DNA of 64,000 bases from Pontibacter qinzhouensis (GCF_008017455.1 NZ_VRTY01000009.1:26066-90065), one strand, 5' to 3'; shown: positions 42,560-51,629, counted from the first letter of the stretch. The notes: generated by a model from the letters alone, not told the origin. A program made the numbers and translations.

Positions 42560-42627
42560 ACCCTTGGCAGGCCTTGGCCTTCCGGAGGCAATTTAGCCTC
42601 CGGAAGGCCTTTTTCATTAGAATAATT
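42560..42627 (-). repeat. 57-bp intergenic element, copy 15 (expanded, acts as terminator)
   Basis: 68 bp: minus-strand left box AATTATTCTAATGAAAA, right box GCCAAGGGT. The inner part is a perfect 14-bp hairpin, GGCCTTCCGGAGGC (42576-42589), loop AATTTA, GCCTCCGGAAGGCC (42596-42609), followed by TTTTT on the plus strand, so it should terminate the gene ending at 42551. Confidence 0.82.
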
Positions 42628-42761
42628 TGGCTGATTATTGGTTGATGATTGCTGATTGTTGGTTGTTGATTTGGAAATGGAGAAGGCAGATTTTGAATGA
42701 GTGAATGAATGAGTCTTGAATGAGTGAATGATCATCAACTTTTAACTCATAACTAATAAAA
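42628..42761. repeat. AT-rich phrase repeat, long
   Basis: TTGGTTGATGATTGCTGATT, TTGATTTGGAAATGGAGAAGG, TTGAATGAGTGAATGAATG, then ATCAACTTTTAACTCATAAC and TAATAAAA. It fills the space between copies 15 and 16. Its last part gives a near-empty version of the MITE target at 1821-2178. Confidence 0.55.
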
Positions 42762-42818
42762 GCCCTTGACTAAAAAACGTCTAAAATCTTTTTGAAGGGC
42801 AATTTGTTTAGAATAATT
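42762..42818 (-). repeat. 57-bp intergenic element, copy 16
   Basis: On the minus strand: AATTATTCTAAACAAATT, GCCCTTCAAAAAG, right box GTCAAGGGC. Ends 190 bases before fumC. Confidence 0.75.
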
Positions 42819-42961
42819 ACTGGGAAACATACCGATGTAAGCGCTTACTTTTTTGGTTTACCTGAAGCCTGCCTGCACTATTACAGGGAGCCGTACCAGA
42901 GCATACACGCCGATAAACTGCAGTTCTGCCGGTGAACAGAACCCATTCCAAAATAATTTAT

Positions 42962-42969
42962 TAGATTTG
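42962..42969 (+). promoter_or_regulatory. Predicted -7 promoter box (TAGATTTG) for fumC
   Basis: TAGATTTG matches TAnnTTTG, 39 bases before the fumC ATG. No clear -33 box at the expected spacing. Confidence 0.42.
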
Positions 42970-43008
42970 CTTCTGAAGATTTTCCTCAAAAACTAAACAT
43001 AAACCTAT

Positions 43009-44403
43009 ATGCAAGTTCGTGTAGAGAAAGATACCATGGGCCCAATCGAGGTGCCTGCAGACAAATACTGGGGCGCTCAAACGCAGCGGTCAAAAGAAAA
43101 CTTCACCATTGGCGGCCAGCTGATGCCGAAAGAGGTGATAGAGGCTTTCGCCATCCTGAAAAAATCGGCGGCTTTTGCTAATGCAGAACTGGGCGTGCTG
43201 GCGCAAGACAAGGCCGAAATTATCGGAAAAGTGTGCGACGAGATTCTGGCTGGTCAGTTAGCTGACGAGTTTCCGCTGGTGGTGTGGCAGACTGGCTCTG
43301 GTACACAATCTAACATGAACGTGAACGAGGTGGTAGCTAACCGGGCGCACGTGCTGCTGGGCGGCGACCTGATGGATGAGAAAAAGAAAATCCACCCGAA
43401 CGACGACGTAAACAAATCGCAATCGTCTAACGATACCTTCCCGACAGCCATGCACATTGCCGCTTACAAAAAAGTGGTGGAGCATACGCTGCCAATGGTA
43501 CAGAAGCTCCGCGACACGCTTAAAAGCAAAGCAGACGCTTATATGAATGTGGTGAAGATTGGCCGTACGCACCTGATGGATGCCACGCCACTAACGCTGG
43601 GCCAGGAACTGTCGGGTTATGCCGCTCAGTTGGACTATGGCATGAAAGCCCTGCGCAACACGCTGGAGCACCTGAGCACCTTAGCTTTAGGAGGATCTGC
43701 GGTAGGTACCGGCCTGAACACTCCGAAAGGATACGATGTGCTGGTAGCCCAAAAAATATCTGAGTTTGCCGGCCACGAATTCATTACGGCTCCAAACAAA
43801 TTTGAGTCGCTGGCGGCGCACGATGCCATTGTAGAAACTTCCGGTGCGCTGAAGCAGCTGGCGGTAAGCCTGATGAAGATCGCCAACGATATTCGTTTGC
43901 TGGCATCGGGGCCACGTTGCGGTATCGGGGAGATCATTATACCTGAAAACGAGCCGGGTTCTTCTATTATGCCAGGCAAAGTAAACCCAACGCAGGCCGA
44001 GGCCATGACGATGGTGTGCGCCCAGGTAATCGGAAACGATGTGGCCATATCGGTGGGTGGCATGAACGGCCATTTCGAGCTGAACGTGTTTAAACCAGTT
44101 ATGATCTTTAACCTGCTCATGAGCGCCCAGCTCATTGGCGATGCCTGCGACTCGTTCGACAAGCATTGTGCCATAGGTATAGAGCCAAACACTGAGCGCA
44201 TTAAACAAAACCTCGAAAACTCGCTAATGCTGGTAACCGCCCTGAACCCGCACATCGGTTACGAGAACGCCGCCAAAATCGCTAAAAAAGCGCACAAAGA
44301 AGGCACTACGCTCCGTCAGGCAGCCATAGAACTGGAACTCCTCACCAGCGAGCAATTCGATGAGTGGGTGAAGCCGGAGGAAATGATCGGCAGCTTAAAA
44401 TAG
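43009..44403 (+). CDS. fumC: Class II fumarate hydratase
   Basis: A 464-residue fumarase C, the iron-independent enzyme that interconverts fumarate and malate in the TCA cycle. Seen are [14 protein letters not shown] (substrate site), [18 protein letters not shown], and the superfamily signature [13 protein letters not shown]. Length and both ends agree with the family. It is monocistronic, closed by a strong terminator. Confidence 0.97.
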   Translation: MQVRVEKDTMGPIEVPADKYWGAQTQRSKENFTIGGQLMPKEVIEAFAILKKSAAFANAELGVLAQDKAEIIGKVCDEILAGQLADEFPLVVWQTGSGTQSNMNVNEVVANRAHVLLGGDLMDEKKKIHPNDDVNKSQSSNDTFPTAMHIAAYKKVVEHTLPMVQKLRDTLKSKADAYMNVVKIGRTHLMDATPLTLGQELSGYAAQLDYGMKALRNTLEHLSTLALGGSAVGTGLNTPKGYDVLVAQKISEFAGHEFITAPNKFESLAAHDAIVETSGALKQLAVSLMKIANDIRLLASGPRCGIGEIIIPENEPGSSIMPGKVNPTQAEAMTMVCAQVIGNDVAISVGGMNGHFELNVFKPVMIFNLLMSAQLIGDACDSFDKHCAIGIEPNTERIKQNLENSLMLVTALNPHIGYENAAKIAKKAHKEGTTLRQAAIELELLTSEQFDEWVKPEEMIGSLK

Positions 44404-44437
44404 ATGTTAGATTCTAGATATTAGATTTTAGACTTCT
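44404..44437. repeat. AT-rich phrase repeat (TTAGATTTTAGAC words)
   Basis: ATGTTAGATTCTAGATATT and AGATTTTAGAC; the same TTAGATTTTAGAC appears at 48061-48073. Confidence 0.5.
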
Positions 44438-44441
44438 TCTT

Positions 44442-44486
44442 AAACGAAAACAGCAGTTCCTGCCATAGGAGCTGCTGTTTTCGTTT
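44442..44486 (+). terminator. Terminator of fumC
   Basis: Arms AAACGAAAACAGCAG (44442-44456) and CTGCTGTTTTCGTTT (44472-44486), ending in a T-run. Confidence 0.9.
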
Positions 44487-44662
44487 TTGGGACTTATTCA
44501 ATTTTGTGGTTTGAAAAAGCCCACCTCTTGTTATAAGACACTGACTATTTTCTAATTACAACTAAATAGCAGCTAAATATTTTCCAAAGTTTCCCCTAAA
44601 ATTCTATCTTAGCTTGTCTGTACCAGAACAAAGTAAAAAGCCTATTTAACTAACTTCACCAC

Positions 44663-45163
44663 ATGCAGGAGCCATTAACCGACAAAGCCTATCAGCTCGA
44701 AAAATTTTCTGGGAAAGGCGGCTGGACTTACATAGCCTTTCCGGAAATTACACAGGATAAAAAGGCTTATTTCGGTTTGGTAAAAGTGAACGGCACCTTA
44801 GATGCTTATGAGTTAAAAAGCGCCAGTTTAATGCCCATGGGCAACGGCAAGGTTTTTCTGCCGGTAAAGGCCGAGATCCGGAAAAAGATAGGGAAAGAAG
44901 CCGGCGATTGGGTGCACGTAACCTTGTATGCTGAAAACTCTCCCGAAAAAGTGCGTGAAGAACTGCTGCTCTGCCTTCAGGACGAGCCTGCTGCTTACCA
45001 AACTTTTGTGAATTACGCCCAAGCGGAGCAACAGGCCTGCGTAGACTGGATTTTTGCTGCCAAAACAGATGATATGAAGGTTGCGCGCATTGTACAAACC
45101 ATCGACAGGCTGTTGTACGCAAAAGGCCGCACACTTGCAGATAAAAAGCATCTATCAACCTAA
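44663..45163 (+). CDS. DUF1905/YdeI (OmpD-associated) family protein
   Basis: A 166-residue soluble protein of two parts. Residues about 10-95 form a DUF1905 beta-barrel-like domain (GGWTYIAFPEI, VKVNGTLDAYELKSASLMPMGNGKVFLPVKAEIRKKIGK, GDWVHVTLY). Residues about 100-160 are a short YdeI/OmpD-associated helical tail (WIFAAKTDDMKVARIVQTIDRL). Family members are linked to peptide or cell-envelope stress resistance without a defined reaction. It is monocistronic. Confidence 0.85.
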   Translation: MQEPLTDKAYQLEKFSGKGGWTYIAFPEITQDKKAYFGLVKVNGTLDAYELKSASLMPMGNGKVFLPVKAEIRKKIGKEAGDWVHVTLYAENSPEKVREELLLCLQDEPAAYQTFVNYAQAEQQACVDWIFAAKTDDMKVARIVQTIDRLLYAKGRTLADKKHLST

Positions 45164-45180
45164 CATCTCTTGCCTTGCCC

Positions 45181-45215
45181 CAGACACTCGCAGGAACTGC
45201 GCACGCTGTGAGGTC
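45181..45215 (-). repeat. 35-bp dyad repeat C, copy 1
   Basis: On the minus strand GACCTCACAGCGTGCGCAG then TTCCTGCGAGTGTCTG. It differs from the other two copies by three bases at most per half. It lies 24 bases from copy 17 of the 57-bp element. Confidence 0.65.
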
Positions 45216-45238
45216 GTAGCGGCCTTTGCCTGTTTCTA

Positions 45239-45295
45239 AATTATTCTAATCAAAAAGCCCTTCCTAAACATTCTTTATATTTTTGATAAAAGGCC
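45239..45295 (+). repeat. 57-bp intergenic element, copy 17 (right box decayed)
   Basis: Left box AATTATTCTAATCAAAAA, GCCCTTCCTAAAC; the right end reads GATAAAAGGCC instead of YCAAGGGT. Confidence 0.65.
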
Positions 45296-45309
45296 TTTTA
45301 AGCGATGAG

Positions 45310-45360
45310 CCAGGATTTTTTATTCTCTCATCCTCCCCATCACTCATTCAAAATTCTTCA
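45310..45360. repeat. AT-rich phrase repeat
   Basis: CTCTCATCCTCCCCATC and ACTCATTCAAAATTCTTC, close to the TCACTCATTCAAAATT at 21058. Confidence 0.4.
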
Positions 45361-45466
45361 ACTTCTGCTCCAGAACCCGCCACTCTGACATAGCAAACTA
45401 TTTAGGTGCGTTATTTGTTTATACAAACAAAACGTATAAACCCATTATCAGCAGAGAAAACAATTT

Positions 45467-45868
45467 ATGAAAGTAGCCAAAGATCCATCAGAATATAACA
45501 AGCTTACACCAGAAGAGGCCTATATTATTGTAAACAAAGGCACCGAATACCCTGGCACAGGCGCTTATGAGCATAACAAGGCAGAAGGCGTGTATTTGTG
45601 CAAACGCTGCAACAACCCTCTTTATACATCAGAGCAAAAGTTTGAGTCGCACTGCGGCTGGCCCAGCTTCGACGACGAACTACCAGGCGCTGTAAAACGA
45701 GTGCCGGATGCCGATGGCCGCCGCATAGAAATTGTTTGCGCCAACTGCGAAGGTCACTTAGGCCATGTTTTTCAGGGTGAATATTTAACACCCAAAAATC
45801 TTCGCCACTGCGTGAACTCCCTCTCCATGACTTTTGTGCCTGTAGAGGAGCTGGAAAGCAAGTCATAA
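45467..45868 (+). CDS. msrB: Peptide-methionine (R)-S-oxide reductase
   Basis: A 133-residue MsrB that reduces the R isomer of methionine sulfoxide. It has two zinc-binding CxxC pairs (LCKRC and VCANC), the substrate-binding HCGWPSF, GHLGHVF, and the catalytic Cys in LRHCVNSLSM. It is cytoplasmic (no signal peptide). It is followed after 20 bases by a second, shorter MsrB and then msrA, forming an oxidative-repair cluster. Confidence 0.93.
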   Translation: MKVAKDPSEYNKLTPEEAYIIVNKGTEYPGTGAYEHNKAEGVYLCKRCNNPLYTSEQKFESHCGWPSFDDELPGAVKRVPDADGRRIEIVCANCEGHLGHVFQGEYLTPKNLRHCVNSLSMTFVPVEELESKS

Positions 45869-45888
45869 ATCGTTCACCTACTTTGTAC

Positions 45889-46200
45889 ATGTTCAAACAC
45901 AGGGGTAAGGTAGAAGCAGGTGTGGCAGGGCAGGAGCAGGGCACGTACACGTGCTCCCGCTGCGGCACCAGCTTGTTCAATGCCAGCACAAAATTCAGCG
46001 TAGGCTCCGGTTTCCCCAGTTTCTGGGCACATATCGGCGACAACGTAAGGCAGCAGGAACTTACCAGCTACGGCAGAAACCGCCTGCAGCTTTTGTGCAG
46101 GCAATGCGGGCAGCACCTGGGCCACCTGTTCGCAGACAACAGAACACCTACTGCGGTGCGTTATTGCATAAACGCAGCCGCACTTTCACCTAAAACGTAA
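45889..46200 (+). CDS. Divergent short MsrB-like protein
   Basis: From ATG 45889 the protein is 103 residues; a TTG two codons earlier is also possible. It retains both zinc pairs (TCSRC and LCRQC), GQHLGHLF and the putative catalytic Cys in RYCINAAAL, but the GWPSF tryptophan is replaced (GSGFPSFW) and the usual N-terminal part is missing. It is clearly a different MsrB subtype from its neighbour, not a recent duplicate. Catalysis is probable, with altered substrate contact. Lies 20 bases after msrB and 91 bases before msrA. Confidence 0.82.
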   Translation: MFKHRGKVEAGVAGQEQGTYTCSRCGTSLFNASTKFSVGSGFPSFWAHIGDNVRQQELTSYGRNRLQLLCRQCGQHLGHLFADNRTPTAVRYCINAAALSPKT

Positions 46201-46291
46201 CACAATAACGGCTCCCGCAGAGAACTTTTAGCAGCACTATTTTGTGCTTTACCTGCCGGTGCCAGCATCTTTTATTTTAGAAACACAACAC

Positions 46292-46837
46292 ATGGAAATA
46301 GCAACATTCGGAAATGGCTGCTTCTGGTGCACAGAAGCCGTTTTTCAGCAATTAGAAGGCGTAGAGAAAGTAGAATCGGGGTACGCGGGCGGGCACGTAG
46401 AGAACCCAACCTACAAGCAGGTTTGCACGGCCACCACCGGCCACGCCGAAGTACTGCAGATAACCTATGACCCTCAGAAAATAAGCTTTGAGGAACTGCT
46501 GGAGGTTTTCTGGGAAACACATGACCCCACTACCCTCAACCGCCAAGGCAACGATGTGGGGCCACAGTACCGTTCCGTTATTTTTTACCATAACGAGGAG
46601 CAAAGGCAACTGTCAGAAAAATACAAGCAGGAGCTGGAGACATCAGGGGCTTTTAACGACCCCATTGTTACGGCCATAGAGCCACTCTCGAACTATTACC
46701 CAGCCGAAGATTACCACCAGAACTACTTTCTGCAAAACGGATTTCAGCCGTACTGCAGCTTTGTGGTAAGGCCGAAGGTAGAGAAGTTCCGGAAGGTGTT
46801 CGGGCACAAGCTAAAGCCAGCTTTCAGCGGCAAATAA
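46292..46837 (+). CDS. msrA: Peptide-methionine (S)-S-oxide reductase
   Basis: From ATG 46292, 181 residues with the catalytic motif GCFWCTE (nucleophile Cys10), GYAGG, and EDYHQNYF. MsrA reduces the S isomer, complementing the two upstream MsrB proteins. The frame is open for 16 codons upstream, but the Met at 46292 puts GCFWCTE at its usual place near the N-terminus. No signal peptide, so cytoplasmic. Confidence 0.95.
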   Translation: MEIATFGNGCFWCTEAVFQQLEGVEKVESGYAGGHVENPTYKQVCTATTGHAEVLQITYDPQKISFEELLEVFWETHDPTTLNRQGNDVGPQYRSVIFYHNEEQRQLSEKYKQELETSGAFNDPIVTAIEPLSNYYPAEDYHQNYFLQNGFQPYCSFVVRPKVEKFRKVFGHKLKPAFSGK

Positions 46838-46851
46838 TAAAAACCTGTTTA

Positions 46852-46886
46852 GACCTCGCAGTGTGCGCAGCTCCTGCGAGCGTCTG
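46852..46886 (+). repeat. 35-bp dyad repeat C, copy 2
   Basis: GACCTCGCAGTGTGCGCAG then CTCCTGCGAGCGTCTG; arms CTCGCAG and CTGCGAG pair. Lies 15 bases after the msrA stop. Confidence 0.7.
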
Positions 46887-46961
46887 AGTTGGCTACCATA
46901 GCAACTGGTAAAATTTTGCCGACTACTAAATAACTTCACAGACCTAAGCTGCCCCATCACC

Positions 46962-47342
46962 TTGGAAACCTACTTCAAAAAGCGCTACAACAGCTTTAAA
47001 TTTGCCTTTCGTGGCCTTAACTCGGCCCTGCGTTCGGAGCCACACATGCGCCTGCACGTACTCTTGGCGGTAGGAGTGGTGGTGGCAGGTTTTCTGTTTG
47101 GGGTTACGGCTACAGAGTGGTGCCTGCTGGTTGGCTGTATGGGAGTGGTGTTTATGGCAGAAATTTTTAATACCGCTATCGAGACAGTGGTGAACCTGGT
47201 TTCTCCGGATTTTCACCCGCTGGCAGGCAAGGCCAAAGACCTGGCGGCAGGCGCTGTATTGGCCGCTGCTATTATGGCGGCAGTTGTCGGGCTTATCATT
47301 TTTCTGCCGTATGTATTTTCTCTTGTAAACAACTACCTCTAA
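46962..47342 (+). CDS. Diacylglycerol/undecaprenol kinase family protein
   Basis: A 126-residue integral membrane kinase with three hydrophobic segments. The family signature EIFNTAIETVVNLVS with AEIFNTAIE and the AKDLAAGAVL segment are present, as is the N-terminal amphipathic RYNSFKFAFRGLNSALRSEPH. The start is TTG at 46962; the next in-frame ATG (residue 29) would remove the conserved N-terminus. Gram-positive-like members phosphorylate undecaprenol rather than diacylglycerol, so lipid-carrier recycling is as likely. Confidence 0.88.
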   Translation: METYFKKRYNSFKFAFRGLNSALRSEPHMRLHVLLAVGVVVAGFLFGVTATEWCLLVGCMGVVFMAEIFNTAIETVVNLVSPDFHPLAGKAKDLAAGAVLAAAIMAAVVGLIIFLPYVFSLVNNYL

Positions 47343-47430
47343 ACTTATTGGTTTACTGTGTTTTTGTAATGATAAGGAGGAGGTTTGTGTTATACTTCTT
47401 ACATTTGCCCCACTATTTATGCTTTAGGCT

Positions 47431-47486
47431 AATTATTCTAATGAAAATGGCCTTCGGAAGGTAAATATCGTAATTTGGTCCAAGGC
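47431..47486 (+). repeat. 57-bp intergenic element, copy 18
   Basis: Canonical left box AATTATTCTAATGAAAA, GGCCTTCGGAAGG, right box GTCCAAGGCC. Lies 78 bases before the DinB ATG. Confidence 0.75.
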
Positions 47487-47563
47487 CTTTACACGGTGCC
47501 AGCACTTTAGGAGAGGTGGGAACTGGCAAAACTTTAACTAAAGAAGATAAACGTAAATTAAAT

Positions 47564-48040
47564 ATGACTGGAAACGACGTACTGAAAAACCTGTCGGAAT
47601 ACAACATCTGGGCAAACAAGACGATGCTCGATGTGTTTAGCAGCCTGCCGGAAGTACCGGCAAACGCTGCCCGCCTGTTCAGCCACGCGCTTAACGCACA
47701 GGCTATCTGGATTGCCCGCATCACCGGCACCGAAAGCCCTGTAAAAGTTTGGCAGGAGCACAACCTCGACGAGCTGAAAAAGCTGCACGAGTCTGCCTCT
47801 TACAGAATTGCCGAACTGGTAGCCAACGCCGACGAAGCGGAGTTTAACCGACTGATTGACTACACCAACAGCCTTGGCCAGAAGTATAGCACCCGCGTAC
47901 TCGACATTTTAACGCATGCGTTTAACCATGCCACCTACCACCGTGCCCAAACAGCCACCGACCTGCGCAAAAACGGACATACCCCACCTAACACCGATTA
48001 CGTAACCTACGTGCGGGAATTGATGGGGCAGGTTTTCTAA
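47564..48040 (+). CDS. DinB family protein
   Basis: From ATG 47564, 158 residues of a four-helix-bundle DinB/YfiT-type fold. Three His typical of the metal site are seen: FSHALNAQ (about 39) and HAFNHATYHRAQ (about 125-133, HxxxH). Such proteins are metal-dependent thiol or bacillithiol transferases, or have unknown roles. The longer frame starting GTG 47516 runs into sequence next to repeat copy 18 and is rejected. It ends at a strong terminator. Confidence 0.85.
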   Translation: MTGNDVLKNLSEYNIWANKTMLDVFSSLPEVPANAARLFSHALNAQAIWIARITGTESPVKVWQEHNLDELKKLHESASYRIAELVANADEAEFNRLIDYTNSLGQKYSTRVLDILTHAFNHATYHRAQTATDLRKNGHTPPNTDYVTYVRELMGQVF

Positions 48041-48042
48041 AT

Positions 48043-48074
48043 AGATTTTAGATTTCAGAAGTTAGATTTTAGAC
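48043..48074. repeat. AT-rich phrase repeat (TTAGATTTTAGAC words)
   Basis: ATAGATTTTAGATTTCAG and TTAGATTTTAGAC, as in 44404-44437; both lie between a stop codon and a terminator. Confidence 0.5.
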
Positions 48075-48076
48075 AA

Positions 48077-48117
48077 CAAAAAAGAGGAGCTTGCCATTGC
48101 GGTAAGCTCCTCTTTTT
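48077..48117 (+). terminator. Terminator of the DinB gene
   Basis: Arms AAAAAAGAGGAGCTT (48077-48091) and AAGCTCCTCTTTTTT (48103-48117) with a T-run. Confidence 0.9.
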
Positions 48118-48179
48118 TTGGAGAGAGCCGCAAGAAGTAAAATTAAACAGCAGAATCAGGTAAGCCTAAATAGGTTTCC

Positions 48180-48296
48180 ATTCGCTCATTCATTCAACCA
48201 TTCATTCATTCAGAATTGCTCCCTTCACCATCTTCACATCTCCAAATCAACCATTTAACAATTAAACTATTTAACAATCAACAACTAACAATCAGT
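48180..48296. repeat. AT-rich phrase repeat, long
   Basis: CGCTCATTCATTCAACC, ATTCATTCATTCAG, CATCTTCACATCTCCAAATC, ACCATTTAACAATTAAAC and CAACAACTAACAATCAG, running directly into the left box of copy 19. Confidence 0.55.
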
Positions 48297-48354
48297 AATT
48301 ATTCGAATGAAAAAGGCCTTCCGAAGGCAAAAATGCTTCCGGAAGGCCAAGGGT
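48297..48354 (+). repeat. 57-bp intergenic element, copy 19 (extended hairpin)
   Basis: Left box AATTATTCGAATGAAAA, right box GCCAAGGGT. The inside, GGCCTTCCGAAGGCA (48316-) and TGCTTCCGGAAGGCC (-48348), pairs with one mismatch or bulge and probably terminates the AsmA gene ending at 48373. Confidence 0.82.
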
Positions 48355-48372
48355 TATCTCTTAAAGTAGCTT

Positions 48373-51369
48373 TTAATTACCTGCCGTATCAGCAGGTTGC
48401 GTGGTTGTTTTTGGCTTCAGCAGGCTGTTGAGCTTGTTCGATATCTGATCTTTTGCTTTCTTCTCTGCCTCCAGGCGCTTTTTCTCCAGTTCTTCGCGTG
48501 CCTTCTGCTCTGCCTCCAGCTTTCTGCGGTTTAGTTCGTTTGTAAGGCTATCCTGTGCCTGTTGCTTGCGCTGCTCTACCTGCGCTTTGGCATCGTCGAG
48601 CTTGTTCTGCACGAGGTTTTGTACGGCTTCTTTGGCCTGGCCTTTGGCGCTACCACCTGCCAACGATACACGCGGATCTGTGAGAGTTCCGCCAATGTTC
48701 AGGTTCAGGGTAACACGCTCCGCCGCTTTCACATCGCTGCCGATAAGGCTGGTAAGACGGGAGTTCAGTTGTTGGCCCACTTTTCCGGTTGGCACATTCA
48801 GGGCGGTAACATAATCTATGTTGCCGTTCACGTTGTTGGAGCCACCTACTGTCATATCTACGTTGCCTATTTTCAAGTCGAATGGTTTAACTACCAGGCT
48901 TCCATCTACAATCTGCGCATCTATTTTCTTGTTCTCCACCACAAAATTCTTAAGCTCCTCAAAGTTGGTCAGGCTGCTGATTTTGTCTACTATCTTTACA
49001 TCGCGTACGGCTGCTTTTATCACTTCTATTACACCAGCACCATCCAGCGTACTGAAGATCGGCATCATGTCCTGACCAAGTTCTCCGGCAAAGTTAAACT
49101 TGGTGGAGAAGGTACCTTCGAGTAGACCGGCAATAGGCGCAACGGCTTTAATGGTGTTAAAGGCATTGAAGGCTTCTTTGAACTTCAGGTTTTTGATATC
49201 GAGGTTAAAGTCGAAGAGCGGCTTCTGCAGGTTTTGGGTGTTGTAGCTGCCACTTGTCACGAAGCTGCCGCCCAGGGTGTTAAAGCTTACCTGCTGCAGG
49301 CGCGCCACCTTGTCTTTAACCAGTACTTTGCCGCTCATGTTGCTCAGGTTCAGGTTATCGTACACTACCTGCTTGGCATCTATGTTCAGGGTAATGTCGA
49401 GGTTGCCGGGCACTTCTACCACGCCTGCCTCAGTTTCCGGCACCGGCTGACCAGTGTTCTCGTCTACCATCCACTCGTTTACATTAAACTTGTTGCTGGC
49501 CAGGTTAAACGTACCGCGCAACGATTGGTCATCGGCCAGGGCATAGCCCAGGTAGTTCGAAATAGAACCGCTTGCCTGAATATCGCTTTTGCCCAGGTAG
49601 CCGCTCATGTTCTGCAGGTCGATGCGCTCGTTGTTGAACACGGCATTGGCGCTGTTTATTTTAATGCCCTGCGGCATGTCTTTGCTCACAAACTCCAGGT
49701 TACTGATCGCCATGCTACCGTTGGCTGTTACGTTGTTGTACTTTTCTGCCTCTATATCGCTCATTTTTCCTTTGGCAGCCACGTTAGCGTTTATTCTTCC
49801 CGACACGGTCATGTCTTCCAGCGGAAAAATTTTGGTGAGTTTGGTGAGGTCGAGTATTCCTTTAATGTTGGCATCGAAGGCAGGTTTGTCTATTCCCTGC
49901 ACCAGCACACGTCCTTCCAGCGGTTCGCCATCGAGGTTCATGTTGAAGTTCTGGATATTGATGCGCGTGTCGTCGGTGTTGCCGGTGGTGTTCAGAATAT
50001 TGGCTACCACGTTCAGGTTCTGGATCGGGGCCGGAAAATCCTTCGACTTTACGTAACCGTTCGTCAGGCGCATATCGGCATTTACTACTGGCATCTTGGT
50101 TTCGCTGTAGGTGCCTTTGGCGGTGGCATCTACTTTGAGCAGGCCACGCAGGGTCATACCATCTACCGGGAAAACTTTTGTAATCTCGTCGAGGTCGATG
50201 CTGGCTTTTACATTACCGTCTACGAGCATGGTCTCCAGCCCCTGCACCGACACTTTTGCATCTACGGGGTTTTTGCCGAGGTCGAGGTGGAACTGGCGCA
50301 CCAGAATATTGGTGTTATCCAGGTTGCCATCTTTGTTATCGATGCTCATGTCTACGTTAATGTTGCGGGCCGCCTGTGGCAGGTCTGGATATTTAAAATA
50401 ACCTTCCGCAATTTTAAGGTCAGTGCCGAAGCCTGGCATCAGCGAATCGTTCAGGCGGCCTTTCAGGTAGCCGTCGAAGCTGAGTTTACCTTCGGTCTTG
50501 ATGTTCTTGAAATCTTCGGTATACATGCCCGGCACCACCGACAGCACATTCCTGAAATCAGTTTCGGTGGCTTTAAAAGTCAGGTCCAGGTCAATATCAT
50601 CGGCTGGCATCAGGATGGAACCGGCAAACTGAAACGGAAATTCGTTTACGCTGATGTTGTTGTTCTTAAACGTATAAAGCGCTTTTTCCAAGTTCATTTC
50701 CAGGGTTACATCGGCATTGAGCGTTGCATTCTGGATGTAGTTTACACCGTCGTAGGTCATGGTAAAGCGTTCGGCAGTAGTTTTAGAATCCATGTCGAAC
50801 ACACTTTGTTCAAAGTCGCCGCTGCCGGAGTGGTTTATGCCGTACATGGCCAACCCGAAGGGGATACTGAGGTCGTCGTAATACAGCGTCCCGTTGTTTA
50901 TATTCCAGCCTTTAATGGCCATCTTAAAATCGCTGGCGGCTGTGTCGGCAGGGGCAGCCGTAGTATCAGAAATAAAGATATCCCAATTGGCTTTTCCGCT
51001 TTCCAGCACCACCAGCCGTATTTTTGGCTCCTGCAGTACCACCTTGTTAACTTTCAGTTCATCGCCACTGATCACGCTCATCAGGTTCAGCCCCAACCTG
51101 AAAGACGGGATAATAGCCAGCGTATCTGTCTGGAAAGAATCCTGCCCGACAACTGTTAAATTATCGATGCCCAACGATACATCCGGAAAGTCGCGGAACA
51201 GCGACAGGCTAATATCATCGGTCTCGTAAATAACGGTAGCATGTATGTTTTGGGCAATTTGTTTGTCGACGGCTTGTTTAATTTTATCTTTGAACAGAAT
51301 AGGTACTAGTATGGCCGCTGCCACCAGCACGATAAAGAATATAGCGAAGCCAATAATAACTTTTTTCAT
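48373..51369 (-). CDS. AsmA family protein
   Basis: A 998-residue envelope protein. A single membrane anchor lies at the N-terminus (IIGFAIFFIVLVAAAILVPIL, about 4-24), followed by a long beta-strand-rich AsmA/TamB-like region (about 35-880; repeated segments such as GRINANVAAKGKMSD and the C-terminal LEGTFSTKFNFAGELGQDM) that should form a hydrophobic groove across the periplasm. AsmA-like proteins take part in phospholipid transport to the outer membrane. The last 100 residues are a charged coiled coil (RRKLEAEQKAREELEKKRLE) and a Thr/Pro tail. It is transcribed alone. Confidence 0.9.
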   Translation of the reverse strand: MKKVIIGFAIFFIVLVAAAILVPILFKDKIKQAVDKQIAQNIHATVIYETDDISLSLFRDFPDVSLGIDNLTVVGQDSFQTDTLAIIPSFRLGLNLMSVISGDELKVNKVVLQEPKIRLVVLESGKANWDIFISDTTAAPADTAASDFKMAIKGWNINNGTLYYDDLSIPFGLAMYGINHSGSGDFEQSVFDMDSKTTAERFTMTYDGVNYIQNATLNADVTLEMNLEKALYTFKNNNISVNEFPFQFAGSILMPADDIDLDLTFKATETDFRNVLSVVPGMYTEDFKNIKTEGKLSFDGYLKGRLNDSLMPGFGTDLKIAEGYFKYPDLPQAARNINVDMSIDNKDGNLDNTNILVRQFHLDLGKNPVDAKVSVQGLETMLVDGNVKASIDLDEITKVFPVDGMTLRGLLKVDATAKGTYSETKMPVVNADMRLTNGYVKSKDFPAPIQNLNVVANILNTTGNTDDTRINIQNFNMNLDGEPLEGRVLVQGIDKPAFDANIKGILDLTKLTKIFPLEDMTVSGRINANVAAKGKMSDIEAEKYNNVTANGSMAISNLEFVSKDMPQGIKINSANAVFNNERIDLQNMSGYLGKSDIQASGSISNYLGYALADDQSLRGTFNLASNKFNVNEWMVDENTGQPVPETEAGVVEVPGNLDITLNIDAKQVVYDNLNLSNMSGKVLVKDKVARLQQVSFNTLGGSFVTSGSYNTQNLQKPLFDFNLDIKNLKFKEAFNAFNTIKAVAPIAGLLEGTFSTKFNFAGELGQDMMPIFSTLDGAGVIEVIKAAVRDVKIVDKISSLTNFEELKNFVVENKKIDAQIVDGSLVVKPFDLKIGNVDMTVGGSNNVNGNIDYVTALNVPTGKVGQQLNSRLTSLIGSDVKAAERVTLNLNIGGTLTDPRVSLAGGSAKGQAKEAVQNLVQNKLDDAKAQVEQRKQQAQDSLTNELNRRKLEAEQKAREELEKKRLEAEKKAKDQISNKLNSLLKPKTTTQPADTAGN

Positions 51370-51629
51370 ATGGGTGTGTGTGATCAGGTGATCCTTAAAG
51401 TTAATCTAAATTATTTTAAATGCTGCCCGAGCTAAGGCCGGGTATAGTGCCAGCACTTTTGCCCAAGATTCAAAAGTATTTAAAATTGATGTAAAGCACT
51501 TACAGTTCTGGCAGTTAAACGCGAAAGTCATGCCAATATGTGTTTTAACATTAAATTGCAGTTAATCCATGCCAAAACAAGTATCCGCTCCGATAATAAA
51601 CCGATACGGCAGGGAGTTTTAGTATAAGT

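Noticed and set aside
49234..51159. 641-codon open frame on the plus strand opposite the AsmA gene
   Set aside because: It is fully antisense to a well-supported coding gene. His/Val/Tyr-rich translation without any domain is typical of the reverse strand of a real gene.
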